Position numbers and translations under genes: made by a program. Shown piece after piece: positions 7,922 through 13,947 of a stretch of DNA of 20,142 nucleotides. This DNA comes from Pseudomonadota bacterium (GTDB lineage: Bacteria > Pseudomonadota > Gammaproteobacteria > Burkholderiales > Burkholderiaceae). Position 1 is the first letter of the stretch. Each line of letters opens with the position of its first letter. The notes under the pieces are model-generated. The model saw nothing but the letters and a program-made list of their open reading frames with translations, ran no database searches and was not told where the DNA came from. Location: the NCBI GenBank assembly GCA_023441105.1, contig JAEZQX010000040.1, positions 1 through 20,142 on the forward strand, given 5' to 3'.

Positions 7922-8947
7922 TCATCCAAGCGGAATCACCCGGTCGCCATCCTCTTCCCGGCAGCCTTCGGCGATCGCGCGCCATCCTTGTCGGATGACG
8001 ATCCGTTGCTCGTCGTGGCATAGCTCGATTCGTCGAGCTTGCGGCATCCGGTCGCGCACGAACGCTTCGATCGTCGCCGGCAGGCTCACCTGGAACTGCA
8101 ACCCGTGGCGCGCCTCCTGCGGATGGTCGTCCAGGTGCACCAGCGGCATGAAAACGGCTGCGAACTTGAGCAGGTGCGAGTCGAGGTCGACCGGCGCCGG
8201 ATCGTAGCCGCTGGCCGCCAGCCAGGCCTGCGCTCGCTCGCGCAGGTCGTCGCCGTCGGCGAGCCCGCCCCAGGCCGCCGCCATCAGCTCGACGACCCAC
8301 TGGTTGCAGTTCTGGTAGCGGGTGCTGAAGGGATAGGCGTTGGCGCTGTAGTGCCCGGCCAGCAGGCGCAGTGCCCGTTGCCGGTCGAGCGCCGCGCGCC
8401 GCAGCACCTGCGCCGGTTCAGCCGGCAGCAGCAGGATCGAGACATAGCCGACCGCCGGCTCGTCGCCGTTGAACAGGAAGCCGGCGATGCCCTGGTCGTA
8501 GAGCCGCGGCTTGCCCTCGTCGCAGGCGTAGTACAACTGGCGCACCGACCAGGGAACTTCGCCTCCTTCCCTGATGGTCAGCCCGCTGTGCGAGAAGCGG
8601 ATGCCGATGTCGCGCAGATCGACGCCCGAGCGCGAGATGAGGGCGACGTCCTCGCCCGAGGCCTCCAGCTCCTGCCGGATGACTGCGGCGAAGCGAAGAA
8701 TCCGATCCTGCTGGCGGGCGTCCTGCACCTGCGGCCGATCGCAGAAGCGTGCCGCCGACAGTTGCGCGCTGGCGGGGCCGGTGCCCGGTGCCGCGCAGCC
8801 GGCGAGCGCCGCGAGCAGCAATGTGCCCAGGAGCCAGGCGGCAGCCGACGCGCGGCAGCGGCCAGCCGCCAGGGCAACCCTACGGCTTCTTCTTCTTCCG
8901 GAAAGCGGCAGGAGACGGCGGGCGTCCGTCTCGTGGCGATCCTTCAG
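7922..8947 (-). CDS. DUF2145 family protein, probable lipoprotein (start uncertain)
   Basis: This conserved envelope protein of unknown function is recognised from ARFCDRPQVQDARQQDRILR, EDVALISRSGVDLRDIGIRFSHSGL, and a later block NGDEPAVGYVSILLLPAEPA plus YSANAYPFSTRYQNCNQWV, the pattern of the DUF2145 family. A hydrophobic segment ending AALAGC just before the mature start suggests a lipobox. No ATG, GTG or conventionally placed TTG precedes that segment. The given start is a CTG that overlaps the upstream stop (CTGA), giving 341 residues with an Arg-rich leader. An in-frame TTG about 100 bases further in would give a very short signal. A frameshift or sequencing error in this stretch is possible. 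It follows a Ser-rich exported protein and precedes a convergent lyase gene. Confidence 0.75.
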   Translation of the reverse strand: MKDRHETDARRLLPLSGRRRSRRVALAAGRCRASAAAWLLGTLLLAALAGCAAPGTGPASAQLSAARFCDRPQVQDARQQDRILRFAAVIRQELEASGEDVALISRSGVDLRDIGIRFSHSGLTIREGGEVPWSVRQLYYACDEGKPRLYDQGIAGFLFNGDEPAVGYVSILLLPAEPAQVLRRAALDRQRALRLLAGHYSANAYPFSTRYQNCNQWVVELMAAAWGGLADGDDLRERAQAWLAASGYDPAPVDLDSHLLKFAAVFMPLVHLDDHPQEARHGLQFQVSLPATIEAFVRDRMPQARRIELCHDEQRIVIRQGWRAIAEGCREEDGDRVIPLG

Positions 8948-9426
8948 TTGCTGATCACCCGCGTCTGCAGGTCGCGGTGCCACTCGTCCGCCAGCACCAG
9001 GAAGAACGCTTCGCGCGTGGCGCCGCGAGCGAACTCGAGGCCGTACGGCCGATGGTGCGCGCTGACGATGTCGCCGGGACCCAGCGGCCGTTCGGCCAGC
9101 GCCCGTTGCGGCAGGTCGAGCGTGAAGCCGCTGGCCGCGGTGGTGGCGCCGTGCGGCTCCAGCGTCAGGCGCAGCATGTCCGGCACCCCGTCGACCGGCG
9201 CGACCGCCGTCACCCGGTAGTCGCCTTCCGCAACCTGCTCGTTGCTGCGCGAGCTGTCGCTCGATCCCTTGATGGAGTCCGAGGAGCCGCGCAGGGAGGC
9301 GGAACCGGCGCTCGAGGCCGACGAGGCGGCGCTTGATGCCGAGGTGGCGAGGCTTTCCGCCAGCGCCGGGCCGGCAGCGGCCAGCAGCAGCGCTATCAAG
9401 GTGGAACGGAACGGATCGAACGTCAT
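8944..9426 (-). CDS. Exported protein with Ser-rich low-complexity region, function unknown
   Basis: This 160-residue protein starts MTFDPFRSTLIALLLAAAGP, a good Sec signal ending at ALA (residue 23), so the mature chain is periplasmic or envelope-associated. Residues 24-62 are very Ser/Ala-rich (SSAASSASSAGSASLRGSS style), followed by a compact C-terminal domain with beta-rich sequence (EGDYRVTAVAPVDGV; MLRLTLEPHG; REAFFLVLADEWHRDLQTRV). I chose the ATG at 9426 rather than the longer frame to 9492 because it begins the signal peptide and has GGAG about nine bases upstream. Its stop touches the DUF2145 frame (CTGA), indicating co-transcription and perhaps a shared role. I do not recognise a named family. 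Confidence 0.7.
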   Translation of the reverse strand: MTFDPFRSTLIALLLAAAGPALAESLATSASSAASSASSAGSASLRGSSDSIKGSSDSSRSNEQVAEGDYRVTAVAPVDGVPDMLRLTLEPHGATTAASGFTLDLPQRALAERPLGPGDIVSAHHRPYGLEFARGATREAFFLVLADEWHRDLQTRVISN

Positions 9427-9465
9427 GTACCGGCACTCCGCAGGAATGGGATGATCGAAGCTATG

Positions 9466-9492
9466 AGCATATCGCAATGATCGCCAGTCCAA
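9466..9492 (-). promoter_or_regulatory. Weak candidate promoter for the Ser-rich/DUF2145 pair
   Basis: On the minus strand TTGGAC and TATGCT are separated by 15 bases, in the 76-bp gap between the hydrolase stop and the Ser-rich gene. This gap is locally AT-richer than its surroundings. The spacing is shorter than the usual 16-18 bases, so the call is weak; transcription could also simply continue from the hydrolase gene. Confidence 0.3.
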
Positions 9493-9502
9493 GCGCGGCG
9501 GC

Positions 9503-10477
9503 TCAGAAACGATAGGTCTTGCCGACGGCCGCCGGCGCGAGCGTGTCGCCGAAAGTCGTGGCCATGGCGCTCACCGCTCGCCAGCCGGTGCAGTGGGCGG
9601 GGGCGATCGCCTTGAGGTCGAACTGCGCGAGTGCCGCCACCGTCTCGGGGATGATCTTCTCGTTGCCGCCGGACAGGTGGAAGCCGCCGATGACCCCGTG
9701 CATCGCGGCATCCGGGAACGCGTCGCGCGCATGCGTCATCACGTTGACCACGCCGGCATGCGAGCAGGCAGTCAGCACGACGATGCCTGCCGCGATGCGG
9801 ATCGCGACGAAGCGCTCGTCCATGATCTGGAAGTCCGGCTCCCAGTCCTGGCCGTTGTCGCTGCGCCGGTAGTGGCCCGGCAGGCCCGTTTCGAATGGCG
9901 TCACCCGCGGGATCTCGCCGCTGACGTAGAAGAGATCGTCGAGGACCAGCTGCGCCTCGGTGGAATGGACGACGTCCGCGCCCTGCTGCGCGAGCTGCTC
10001 GGCCGTGGGCACGTCCGCGAAGGGCCGCATGTCCTCGTTGTGCAGCTTGATGGCGCGGCTGCGGTACATGCCCGGGTGCATGTAGGTGGGTACGGTGCGG
10101 CCGCCGTTGCGCAGCTGGATCATCTCGAGCGCGCGCAGCATGGCTCCGGCGTGATCCCAATGGCCGTGCGACAGGACGACCGCGTCCACGCTGCCCATGT
10201 CGAAGCCCAGGCGATCGACATTGCGCTCGAACACCCAGTCGTCCGGGCCGGTGTCGAACAGCAGGGTGCGCGAAACATCGCCGCGCCACGCAGTCACTGC
10301 GCAGGAGAAGCCATGAGCCGCGCAGCACATGCACTGGCCGGACCAAAGCCGCAGGCCGCGACGGCCGAGCCGCGGCAACTCGTTTTCCACGAATCCCGGC
10401 ACGCTGGAGAGGTTGTCCGTGACATTGTCGACCAGCACCAGCAACTCGACGCGGTCGGCGACTGCAAGTTCGTTCAT
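9503..10477 (-). CDS. Metallo-beta-lactamase-fold hydrolase (COG1237-like)
   Basis: This 324-residue soluble protein carries the metal-binding motif SHGHWDHAGA (103-112; His104, His106, Asp108, His109), a further His in the ACSHAG block (His240) and a GGFHLSG block (His267), with APAHCTGW (293-300) near the C-terminus. This order matches the MBL-fold family often labelled 7,8-dihydropterin-6-methyl-4-(beta-D-ribofuranosyl)-aminobenzene-5'-phosphate synthase. That label comes from archaeal members, and most bacterial relatives have unknown substrates. The opening (LVLVDNVTDNLSSVPGFVEN) and the CMCCAAHGFS segment (49-58) are typical of the family. No signal peptide is seen, so it is cytoplasmic. 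It is divergently arranged from the TfoX-like gene with 114 bases between, and could be the first gene of a minus-strand transcript with the Ser-rich and DUF2145 genes. Confidence 0.88.
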   Translation of the reverse strand: MNELAVADRVELLVLVDNVTDNLSSVPGFVENELPRLGRRGLRLWSGQCMCCAAHGFSCAVTAWRGDVSRTLLFDTGPDDWVFERNVDRLGFDMGSVDAVVLSHGHWDHAGAMLRALEMIQLRNGGRTVPTYMHPGMYRSRAIKLHNEDMRPFADVPTAEQLAQQGADVVHSTEAQLVLDDLFYVSGEIPRVTPFETGLPGHYRRSDNGQDWEPDFQIMDERFVAIRIAAGIVVLTACSHAGVVNVMTHARDAFPDAAMHGVIGGFHLSGGNEKIIPETVAALAQFDLKAIAPAHCTGWRAVSAMATTFGDTLAPAAVGKTYRF

Positions 10478-10591
10478 GCGGCAGGTTTCCGAAAGCCCGA
10501 CCCAGTCTAACCCGCCGCAGGGGCGGCAGCTTGATCACCTCGCTGCCGAAGACCACAATCCGGCGGAACTGCAGCGACCGCCTGATGACCG

Positions 10592-10939
10592 ATGGCCACG
10601 GACAAGAGCTTCATCACCTTCATCTGCGATCAGCTCGCGCTGGTCCCCGCCATCACCACCCGCAGGATGTTCGGCGAGTATGCGGTCTATTGCGACGGCA
10701 AGGTGTTCGCGTTCGTCTGCAACAACCAGATGTACCTCAAGCCCACCGACGGCGGAAGGGCGGTGCTGGGGGAGGTGGAGGAAGGCTTTCCCTATCCGGG
10801 TGCCAAGCCGTACTTTCTCGTCGCGGACGGGCTGGAGGATCGGGAGTGGCTGGCGCGGCTGGTCGCGGCGACGGTGCGGGACCTGCCGGAGCCGGCTCCC
10901 AGGAAGCCGCGCCGGTCCAAGGCCGCGCCGAATCCGTAG
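10592..10939 (+). CDS. TfoX/Sxy N-terminal-domain protein
   Basis: This 115-residue cytoplasmic protein holds only the TfoX N-terminal domain: TTRRMFGEYAVYCDGKVFAF (22-41), CNNQMYLKPTDGGR (43-56) and YPGAKPYFLVADGL (68-81) are the family hallmarks. Full-length TfoX/Sxy acts as co-activator of natural competence with CRP, but stand-alone N-domain proteins like this are common in proteobacteria and have no established role. The C-terminus ends in a basic, Pro-rich tail (EPAPRKPRRSKAAPNP). The start ATG at 10592 is preceded only by a weak purine stretch. It is divergent from the metallo-hydrolase gene and followed by strong hairpins, so it may be monocistronic. Confidence 0.9.
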   Translation: MATDKSFITFICDQLALVPAITTRRMFGEYAVYCDGKVFAFVCNNQMYLKPTDGGRAVLGEVEEGFPYPGAKPYFLVADGLEDREWLARLVAATVRDLPEPAPRKPRRSKAAPNP

Positions 10940-10947
10940 TGGCGGAG

Positions 10948-10990
10948 CCTGGTCGGGTGGCGGTCGCGACCAGGACCTTGCGGCGCAAGG
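10948..10990 (+). terminator. Tandem hairpins after the TfoX-like gene, probable terminator
   Basis: CCTGGTCG (10948-10955) pairs perfectly with CGACCAGG (10967-10974). It is followed immediately by the odd palindrome CCTTGCGGCGCAAGG (10976-10990) and then a pyrimidine-rich CTTCCTCC. They begin nine bases after the TfoX stop. No clear T-run follows, so termination efficiency cannot be judged. Nothing else is recognisable in the 209-bp gap up to the two-TM gene. Confidence 0.5.
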
Positions 10991-11148
10991 CTTCCTCCGC
11001 CGGCGCAGCCTTGCTGCAGCTGCCGCCGTTCGGCGCCGCCTGTGACAGCTCGCACCGCCGATCCCGCGCTCCGTCGCACTCTCCTCGAGATCGCCGGGTC
11101 CCCGGCGCACTATCCGTCCATGGGAATCACAGCAACCAGGAGATCCAC

Positions 11149-11499
11149 ATGAACGACCCGATGCGAAACCTTTCGATCGACGCACAGGCCGGTGCAGATC
11201 CTGTACAGGCGGACGCCTACCGCCATGCACGCCGCCGCGTGCGCATGCTCCAGGGCTGGTACGTCCACGCGCTGGTCTACGCCTGCGTGATCGGCATCCT
11301 CTGGCTCGTCTACGCCCTCTCCGGCCAGTCCCGCTTCCCGTGGCCGCTGCCGCCCATGCTCGGCTGGGGCCTGGGGCTGGCGATCCATGGGCTGGTCGTC
11401 TGGCTGGGGACGAGCCGCAGGTCCCGCGACTGGCAGTCGCGCAAGATCGAGCAGTACATGAAGGAAGACCTGGCTTCCCGGGGCGGCGAGCGGCGGTGA
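11149..11499 (+). CDS. Small two-helix membrane protein (2TM domain)
   Basis: This 116-residue inner-membrane protein has a hydrophilic N-terminus (1-35), two membrane helices (about 42-62, WYVHALVYACVIGILWLVYA; and about 75-92, LGWGLGLAIHGLVVWLG), and a charged tail (RSRDWQSRKIEQYMKEDL). The pattern of 'ARRRVRMLQGWYVHALVY' followed by a Trp-rich short loop and 'W..RKI.qyM' resembles the 2TM domain, known both alone and fused to sensor proteins. The start ATG at 11149 has AGGAG (11138-11142) six bases upstream, a strong ribosome-binding site. Its role is unknown. It is followed 86 bases later by the ankyrin-repeat gene on the same strand. Confidence 0.82.
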   Translation: MNDPMRNLSIDAQAGADPVQADAYRHARRRVRMLQGWYVHALVYACVIGILWLVYALSGQSRFPWPLPPMLGWGLGLAIHGLVVWLGTSRRSRDWQSRKIEQYMKEDLASRGGERR

Positions 11500-11585
11500 T
11501 TGTCGCCGGGCTGGCCGCCGTGTCAGACCCGCTTCGTGCTAACGTGCGGCATGCACCTGCCCTGAAGACACTGCGAGCCGGAGAC

Positions 11586-12416
11586 ATGGGAGCCGAGAGC
11601 CTGCCATCGAAAGACGCGCCCAGCAAGGACGCGCCCTGGAAGAACGCGCCATGGAACTGCGTGCCGTGGAAAGCGCTGCCATGGAGAGACGTGGCGCGCC
11701 AGGTTCGCCGCGGGCGGCGGTGCGTGGCGCGAGCCGGCGTCGCCTGGAGCCTGGCCATGGTCAGCCTGCTGCCTGTCGCACCGGCTGATGCCCAGGTGCC
11801 ACCGACGGAGGCGCAGGCTGCCGCTTACCGCGACCTGCATGCCGCCGCCTGGGCCGGCGACGCCGCCGCGGTCCGCCAGCTGCTGGCCGGTGGCGCTTCG
11901 GCGCAAGCGCGCGACGATCATGGCCGCACGCCGCTTCATGTGGCGACCTTCAGGCGCCAGCACGACGCGATTCGCGCGCTGGTCGCGGGCGGAGCGGAGA
12001 CCGGCGCCCTGGAGAACGATCGCTACGATGCGGTCACCATCGCCGCGGTGGCGGATGATGAGGATACGCTGCGCCTGCTGCTTTCACTGGACGCCAGCGC
12101 CCGCCTCGTCACCAGCCGCTACGACGGCACCGCCCTGATTGCCGCTGCGCATCTCGGCCACGATGGTGTCGTGCGCCAGTTGATCGGCGCCGGCGCCCCG
12201 CTCGATCATGTCAACAACCTGCACTGGACCGCCGTCATCGAGAGCATCGTCCTCGGCGACGGCGGCCCGCGCCACCAGGCCACTCTCGAGGCGCTGATCC
12301 GTGCCGGTGCCGACCTCGGCCTCGCCGACCGGGGCGGGAGCACGCCGCTGGCGCTGGCCAGGTCGCGAGGCTATTCGGAGATGGTGCGGATGCTGGAGGC
12401 GGCAGGCGCGAAGTAG
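11586..12416 (+). CDS. Exported ankyrin-repeat protein
   Basis: From ATG 11586 this is a 276-residue protein of about six ankyrin repeats (about residues 82-275). Clear examples are DDHGRTPLHVATFRRQHDAI and GGSTPLALARSRGYSEMV, with AVRQLLAGGA, AIRALVAGGAET and VVRQLIGAGAPL as helix-loop ends. Ankyrin arrays bind other proteins. A hydrophobic stretch (ARAGVAWSLAMVSLLPVAPA, then DAQ) precedes the repeats and looks like a signal peptide, so the product is probably periplasmic. The start is uncertain. The region before the signal is a six-unit pentapeptide repeat, and GTG 11691 (GGAG four bases upstream) or GTG 11724 would give a cleaner signal peptide. Overlap of ATG 11586 with a GGAG only two bases away argues slightly against it. 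Confidence 0.8.
   Translation: MGAESLPSKDAPSKDAPWKNAPWNCVPWKALPWRDVARQVRRGRRCVARAGVAWSLAMVSLLPVAPADAQVPPTEAQAAAYRDLHAAAWAGDAAAVRQLLAGGASAQARDDHGRTPLHVATFRRQHDAIRALVAGGAETGALENDRYDAVTIAAVADDEDTLRLLLSLDASARLVTSRYDGTALIAAAHLGHDGVVRQLIGAGAPLDHVNNLHWTAVIESIVLGDGGPRHQATLEALIRAGADLGLADRGGSTPLALARSRGYSEMVRMLEAAGAK
11604..11693. repeat. Six-unit tandem 15-bp repeat at the front of the ankyrin gene
   Basis: Six successive 15-base units follow the loose pattern CC-[AC/G]TGGA-(A/G)-(A)(A/C)-C-GCG; for example CCCTGGAAGAACGCG at 11634-11648 and CCATGGAACTGCGTG at 11649-11663. In the ankyrin frame each unit encodes Pro-[Ser/Trp]-[Lys/Asn/Arg]-x-x (PSKDA, PWKNA). On the minus strand another frame reads six pentapeptides of the form [S/T/A]-x-[L/F]-x-G, the consensus of pentapeptide-repeat proteins. 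Divergence between units indicates an old repeat under drift, or selection on one strand. Confidence 0.75.
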
Positions 12417-12446
12417 TGCGCCTGCGGCCCGCCATGGCGGGCGCAC
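12416..12446. terminator. Strong palindrome between convergent genes, likely bidirectional terminator
   Basis: GCCCGCCATGGCGGGC (12427-12442) is a perfect 16-base palindrome. Alternatively GTGCGCC (12416-12422) pairs with GGCGCAC (12440-12446). It fills the 39-bp gap between the stop codons of the ankyrin gene and the convergent EF-G-like gene, the classic place for a shared terminator. It lacks a clear T-run on either strand. Confidence 0.55.
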
Positions 12447-12455
12447 GTCTCTCGC

Positions 12456-13049
12456 CTACGCCGCCGCCGGCCCCTCCGGCCCCTCCAAGGGCCGCACCGG
12501 CGTCCATCCGCTCAGCCAGATCCGGGCTTCGCCCGCGCCGCGGGTGAACTGCTCCAGCGATTGCGCATAGCCGAGAAGCCTGGCCAGCCTCACCTTCGCG
12601 GTCAGGTGCGCCCGATCGTACGCGTACTCCAGGGCGACTGGCTCGTCCGAACGGCTCGCCAGATCATCGTGGACCGCCGGCGCATTGAAGCGGGGCACGT
12701 CTGCCGTCACCAGCATGACCGGTTCCAGCCTGACCTCGCCCTCCCGGTAGCGGACGCATGGCATCCCGACCTCGAGCTTCCAGGGGTAGAGCGCCATCAA
12801 GGCTTCGGTCGGTTCTTTCAGCGCCTGCTCATGTCGCCCCAGGATCAGCAAGCCGTCGCGGCCGGGTGCGAGCAGGGCGTCGTCGAATCGCTGGTGCGCT
12901 CGCGTGGCCGCCTCCTCCGCGAACACCAGCTGGAAGTCATAGGCGTTGCTGCGAATCAGGCGCTCGATGGGAAAATCGGGATAGGGCAGGGGCTGCTCCA
13001 GGCGCCGGCCGACGGCGTGCCCGAGGTTCAGTACTCGTGCGCTACACAC
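12456..13049 (-). CDS. EF-G C-terminal-like mini-protein (domains III and V, no G domain)
   Basis: From GTG 13049 this is a 197-residue cytoplasmic protein. Residues about 36-105 resemble EF-G domain III, with GLLILGRHEQALKEPTEAL in the place of the family's 'GELHLEII.DRL' and KLEVGMPCVRYRE matching 'VEVNVGKPQVAYRE'. Residues 108-185 resemble domain V: LEPVMLVTADVPRFNAP for 'LEPIMKVEV..PEEYMG', and KVRLARLLGYAQSLEQFTRG for 'VPLAEMFGYATDLRSLTQG'. The G domain, domain II and the tRNA-mimic domain IV are absent, so it cannot be a translocase. The GTG start overlaps the rnk-like stop by 8 bases and has GGGAGG upstream; a TTG at 13076 is less likely. Homology is judged by eye. Function is unknown; ribosome binding or a regulatory role is inference. 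Confidence 0.65.
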   Translation of the reverse strand: MCSARVLNLGHAVGRRLEQPLPYPDFPIERLIRSNAYDFQLVFAEEAATRAHQRFDDALLAPGRDGLLILGRHEQALKEPTEALMALYPWKLEVGMPCVRYREGEVRLEPVMLVTADVPRFNAPAVHDDLASRSDEPVALEYAYDRAHLTAKVRLARLLGYAQSLEQFTRGAGEARIWLSGWTPVRPLEGPEGPAAA

Positions 13050-13461
13050 GGCCGCCTCCCGGGCGCACGCCGGCAATCGTCACCGCCAGCCGGGAACCTC
13101 CCGGCAGGGCGACTTCACAGACGTCGCCCACCTTCCTTCCCAGCAGTGTGCGGCCAACCGGCGAGAGCACCGAGATCCGACCGGTGCTAACGTCGGCCGC
13201 AGACGGATGGACCAGGACGACGTCGCGCACCGTGCCGCCCTGCATCTCGACGTATTCGACGACGCTGTTCAGGGACGCCACCGTCGGCGGCAGCGCACGC
13301 GCCGGCACCACGGTGGCTGCCTCGAGGGATTCAGCCAATGCCTCGCCTGCGGCGCCCGACAGGCTCGGCAGGCCACCCGCCCCGATCAGGTTGCTGATCA
13401 CCTCGGCGTCCTCGTCGGAAAGCACGACTTCATGGGTCTTCACGATCTCGTTGGTCTTCAT
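13042..13461 (-). CDS. Rnk/GreA C-terminal-domain regulator (nucleoside diphosphate kinase regulator-like)
   Basis: This 139-residue protein has a short N-terminal helical part and a GreA/GreB C-terminal-like domain: VASLNSVVEYVEMQGGTVRD, VVLVHPSAADVSTGRISVLS, and PVGRTLLGRKVGDVCEVALPGG. Rnk binds RNA polymerase near the secondary channel, but, lacking the long Gre coiled coil, does not stimulate transcript cleavage. The N-terminal arm here (residues 1-60) is also short, consistent with Rnk. The start ATG 13461 (MKTNEIVKTHEVVLSDED) is preferred over the longer frame to 13497. The stop overlaps the start of the EF-G-like gene, so the pair is likely co-translated. The family is clear; the exact paralogue name is not, so no symbol is given. 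Confidence 0.85.
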   Translation of the reverse strand: MKTNEIVKTHEVVLSDEDAEVISNLIGAGGLPSLSGAAGEALAESLEAATVVPARALPPTVASLNSVVEYVEMQGGTVRDVVLVHPSAADVSTGRISVLSPVGRTLLGRKVGDVCEVALPGGSRLAVTIAGVRPGGGRV

Positions 13462-13852
13462 TCTCTTGCCTCTCGATGTGTGCGGGCGGCCAGTCACGGC
13501 GCGATTCCGGCAAGCGGCGCGCGCGGACCAACCCCGCGGGGTGATTCAGGTTCTGGTGCTGGAGGACTGACCCGGTAGACGTATGCCTGGAACCCGGGTC
13601 GGATCGAGGCTAGGGTCTACCGGGCCAGCCATGAAAGGCCGGCGTGCCCGGCTGCGCGCCGGGCGTGAGGAGGCGGGACGAAGACGCGTCCCGTTGCGGA
13701 AGCTGGCTGGGCATGCACGGCAGGACTGCACGACCTTTCGAGGTGCGCGTCGCGTGCGAAGGAAGATGTCGTAGTGCCGCCATGCGAGCACCATAGCACA
13801 GGGGCCGGGGCAGTCAACTTTCGGCGCCGATTCTGGCAAGACTTGCGGGGAC

Positions 13853-13863
13853 TTTGGTCCAAA
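13853..13863. promoter_or_regulatory. Candidate operator TTTGGTCCAAA upstream of the amide operon
   Basis: TTTGGTCCAAA is a perfect 11-base palindrome with a central unpaired T, ending seven bases before the -35 hexamer of the amidase promoter. GGG and CCC flank it almost symmetrically. Its position suits an activator site, or a repressor in the upstream promoter region. No regulator gene is adjacent in the window, so the binder is unknown; GntR-type regulators are one possibility. Confidence 0.45.
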
Positions 13864-13870
13864 AATCCCG

Positions 13871-13900
13871 TTGACTGGCGATGGAACGAGGGACTAGGAT
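13871..13900 (+). promoter_or_regulatory. Sigma70-type promoter of the amide operon
   Basis: TTGACT (13871-13876) and TAGGAT (13895-13900) are 18 bases apart, a good sigma70 match lying about 50 bases before the amidase start codon. The predicted leader is about 40 nt and contains GGAGGAG (13934-13940), a near-perfect ribosome-binding site seven bases before the ATG. Confidence 0.65.
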
Positions 13901-13947
13901 CAGCGAGGAAGTTGCCTGGGAAACAAAATTTTCGGAGGAGTCGTTCC

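Larger units (their letters stand above)
13462..13947. other. 486-bp divergent spacer rich in inverted repeats
   Basis: No credible gene lies here; the small Arg-rich frames are typical GC-rich noise. It holds four symmetric elements: ACCCCGCGGGGT (13531-13542, perfect 12-base palindrome); 13-base arms 13568-13580 and 13615-13627 with one mismatch, enclosing ACCCGGGT; GCCCGGC/GCCGGGC (13646-13652 and 13658-13664, 5-base loop); and CGGGACG/CGTCCCG (13674-13680 and 13687-13693, 6-base loop). The right end is AT-richer and carries the amidase promoter. A structured RNA, an operator cluster or REP-like DNA would all fit. Confidence 0.6.

Noticed and set aside
10535..11758. 407-residue minus-strand frame that includes the pentapeptide-like repeat
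   Set aside because: As a whole it is antisense to the TfoX-like and 2TM genes and has no coherent domain; only the short repeat segment is kept, as a finding.
13583..13774. 63-residue plus-strand frame in the divergent spacer
   Set aside because: Extremely Arg-rich, no ribosome-binding site, and it overlaps the inverted repeats; treated as non-coding.
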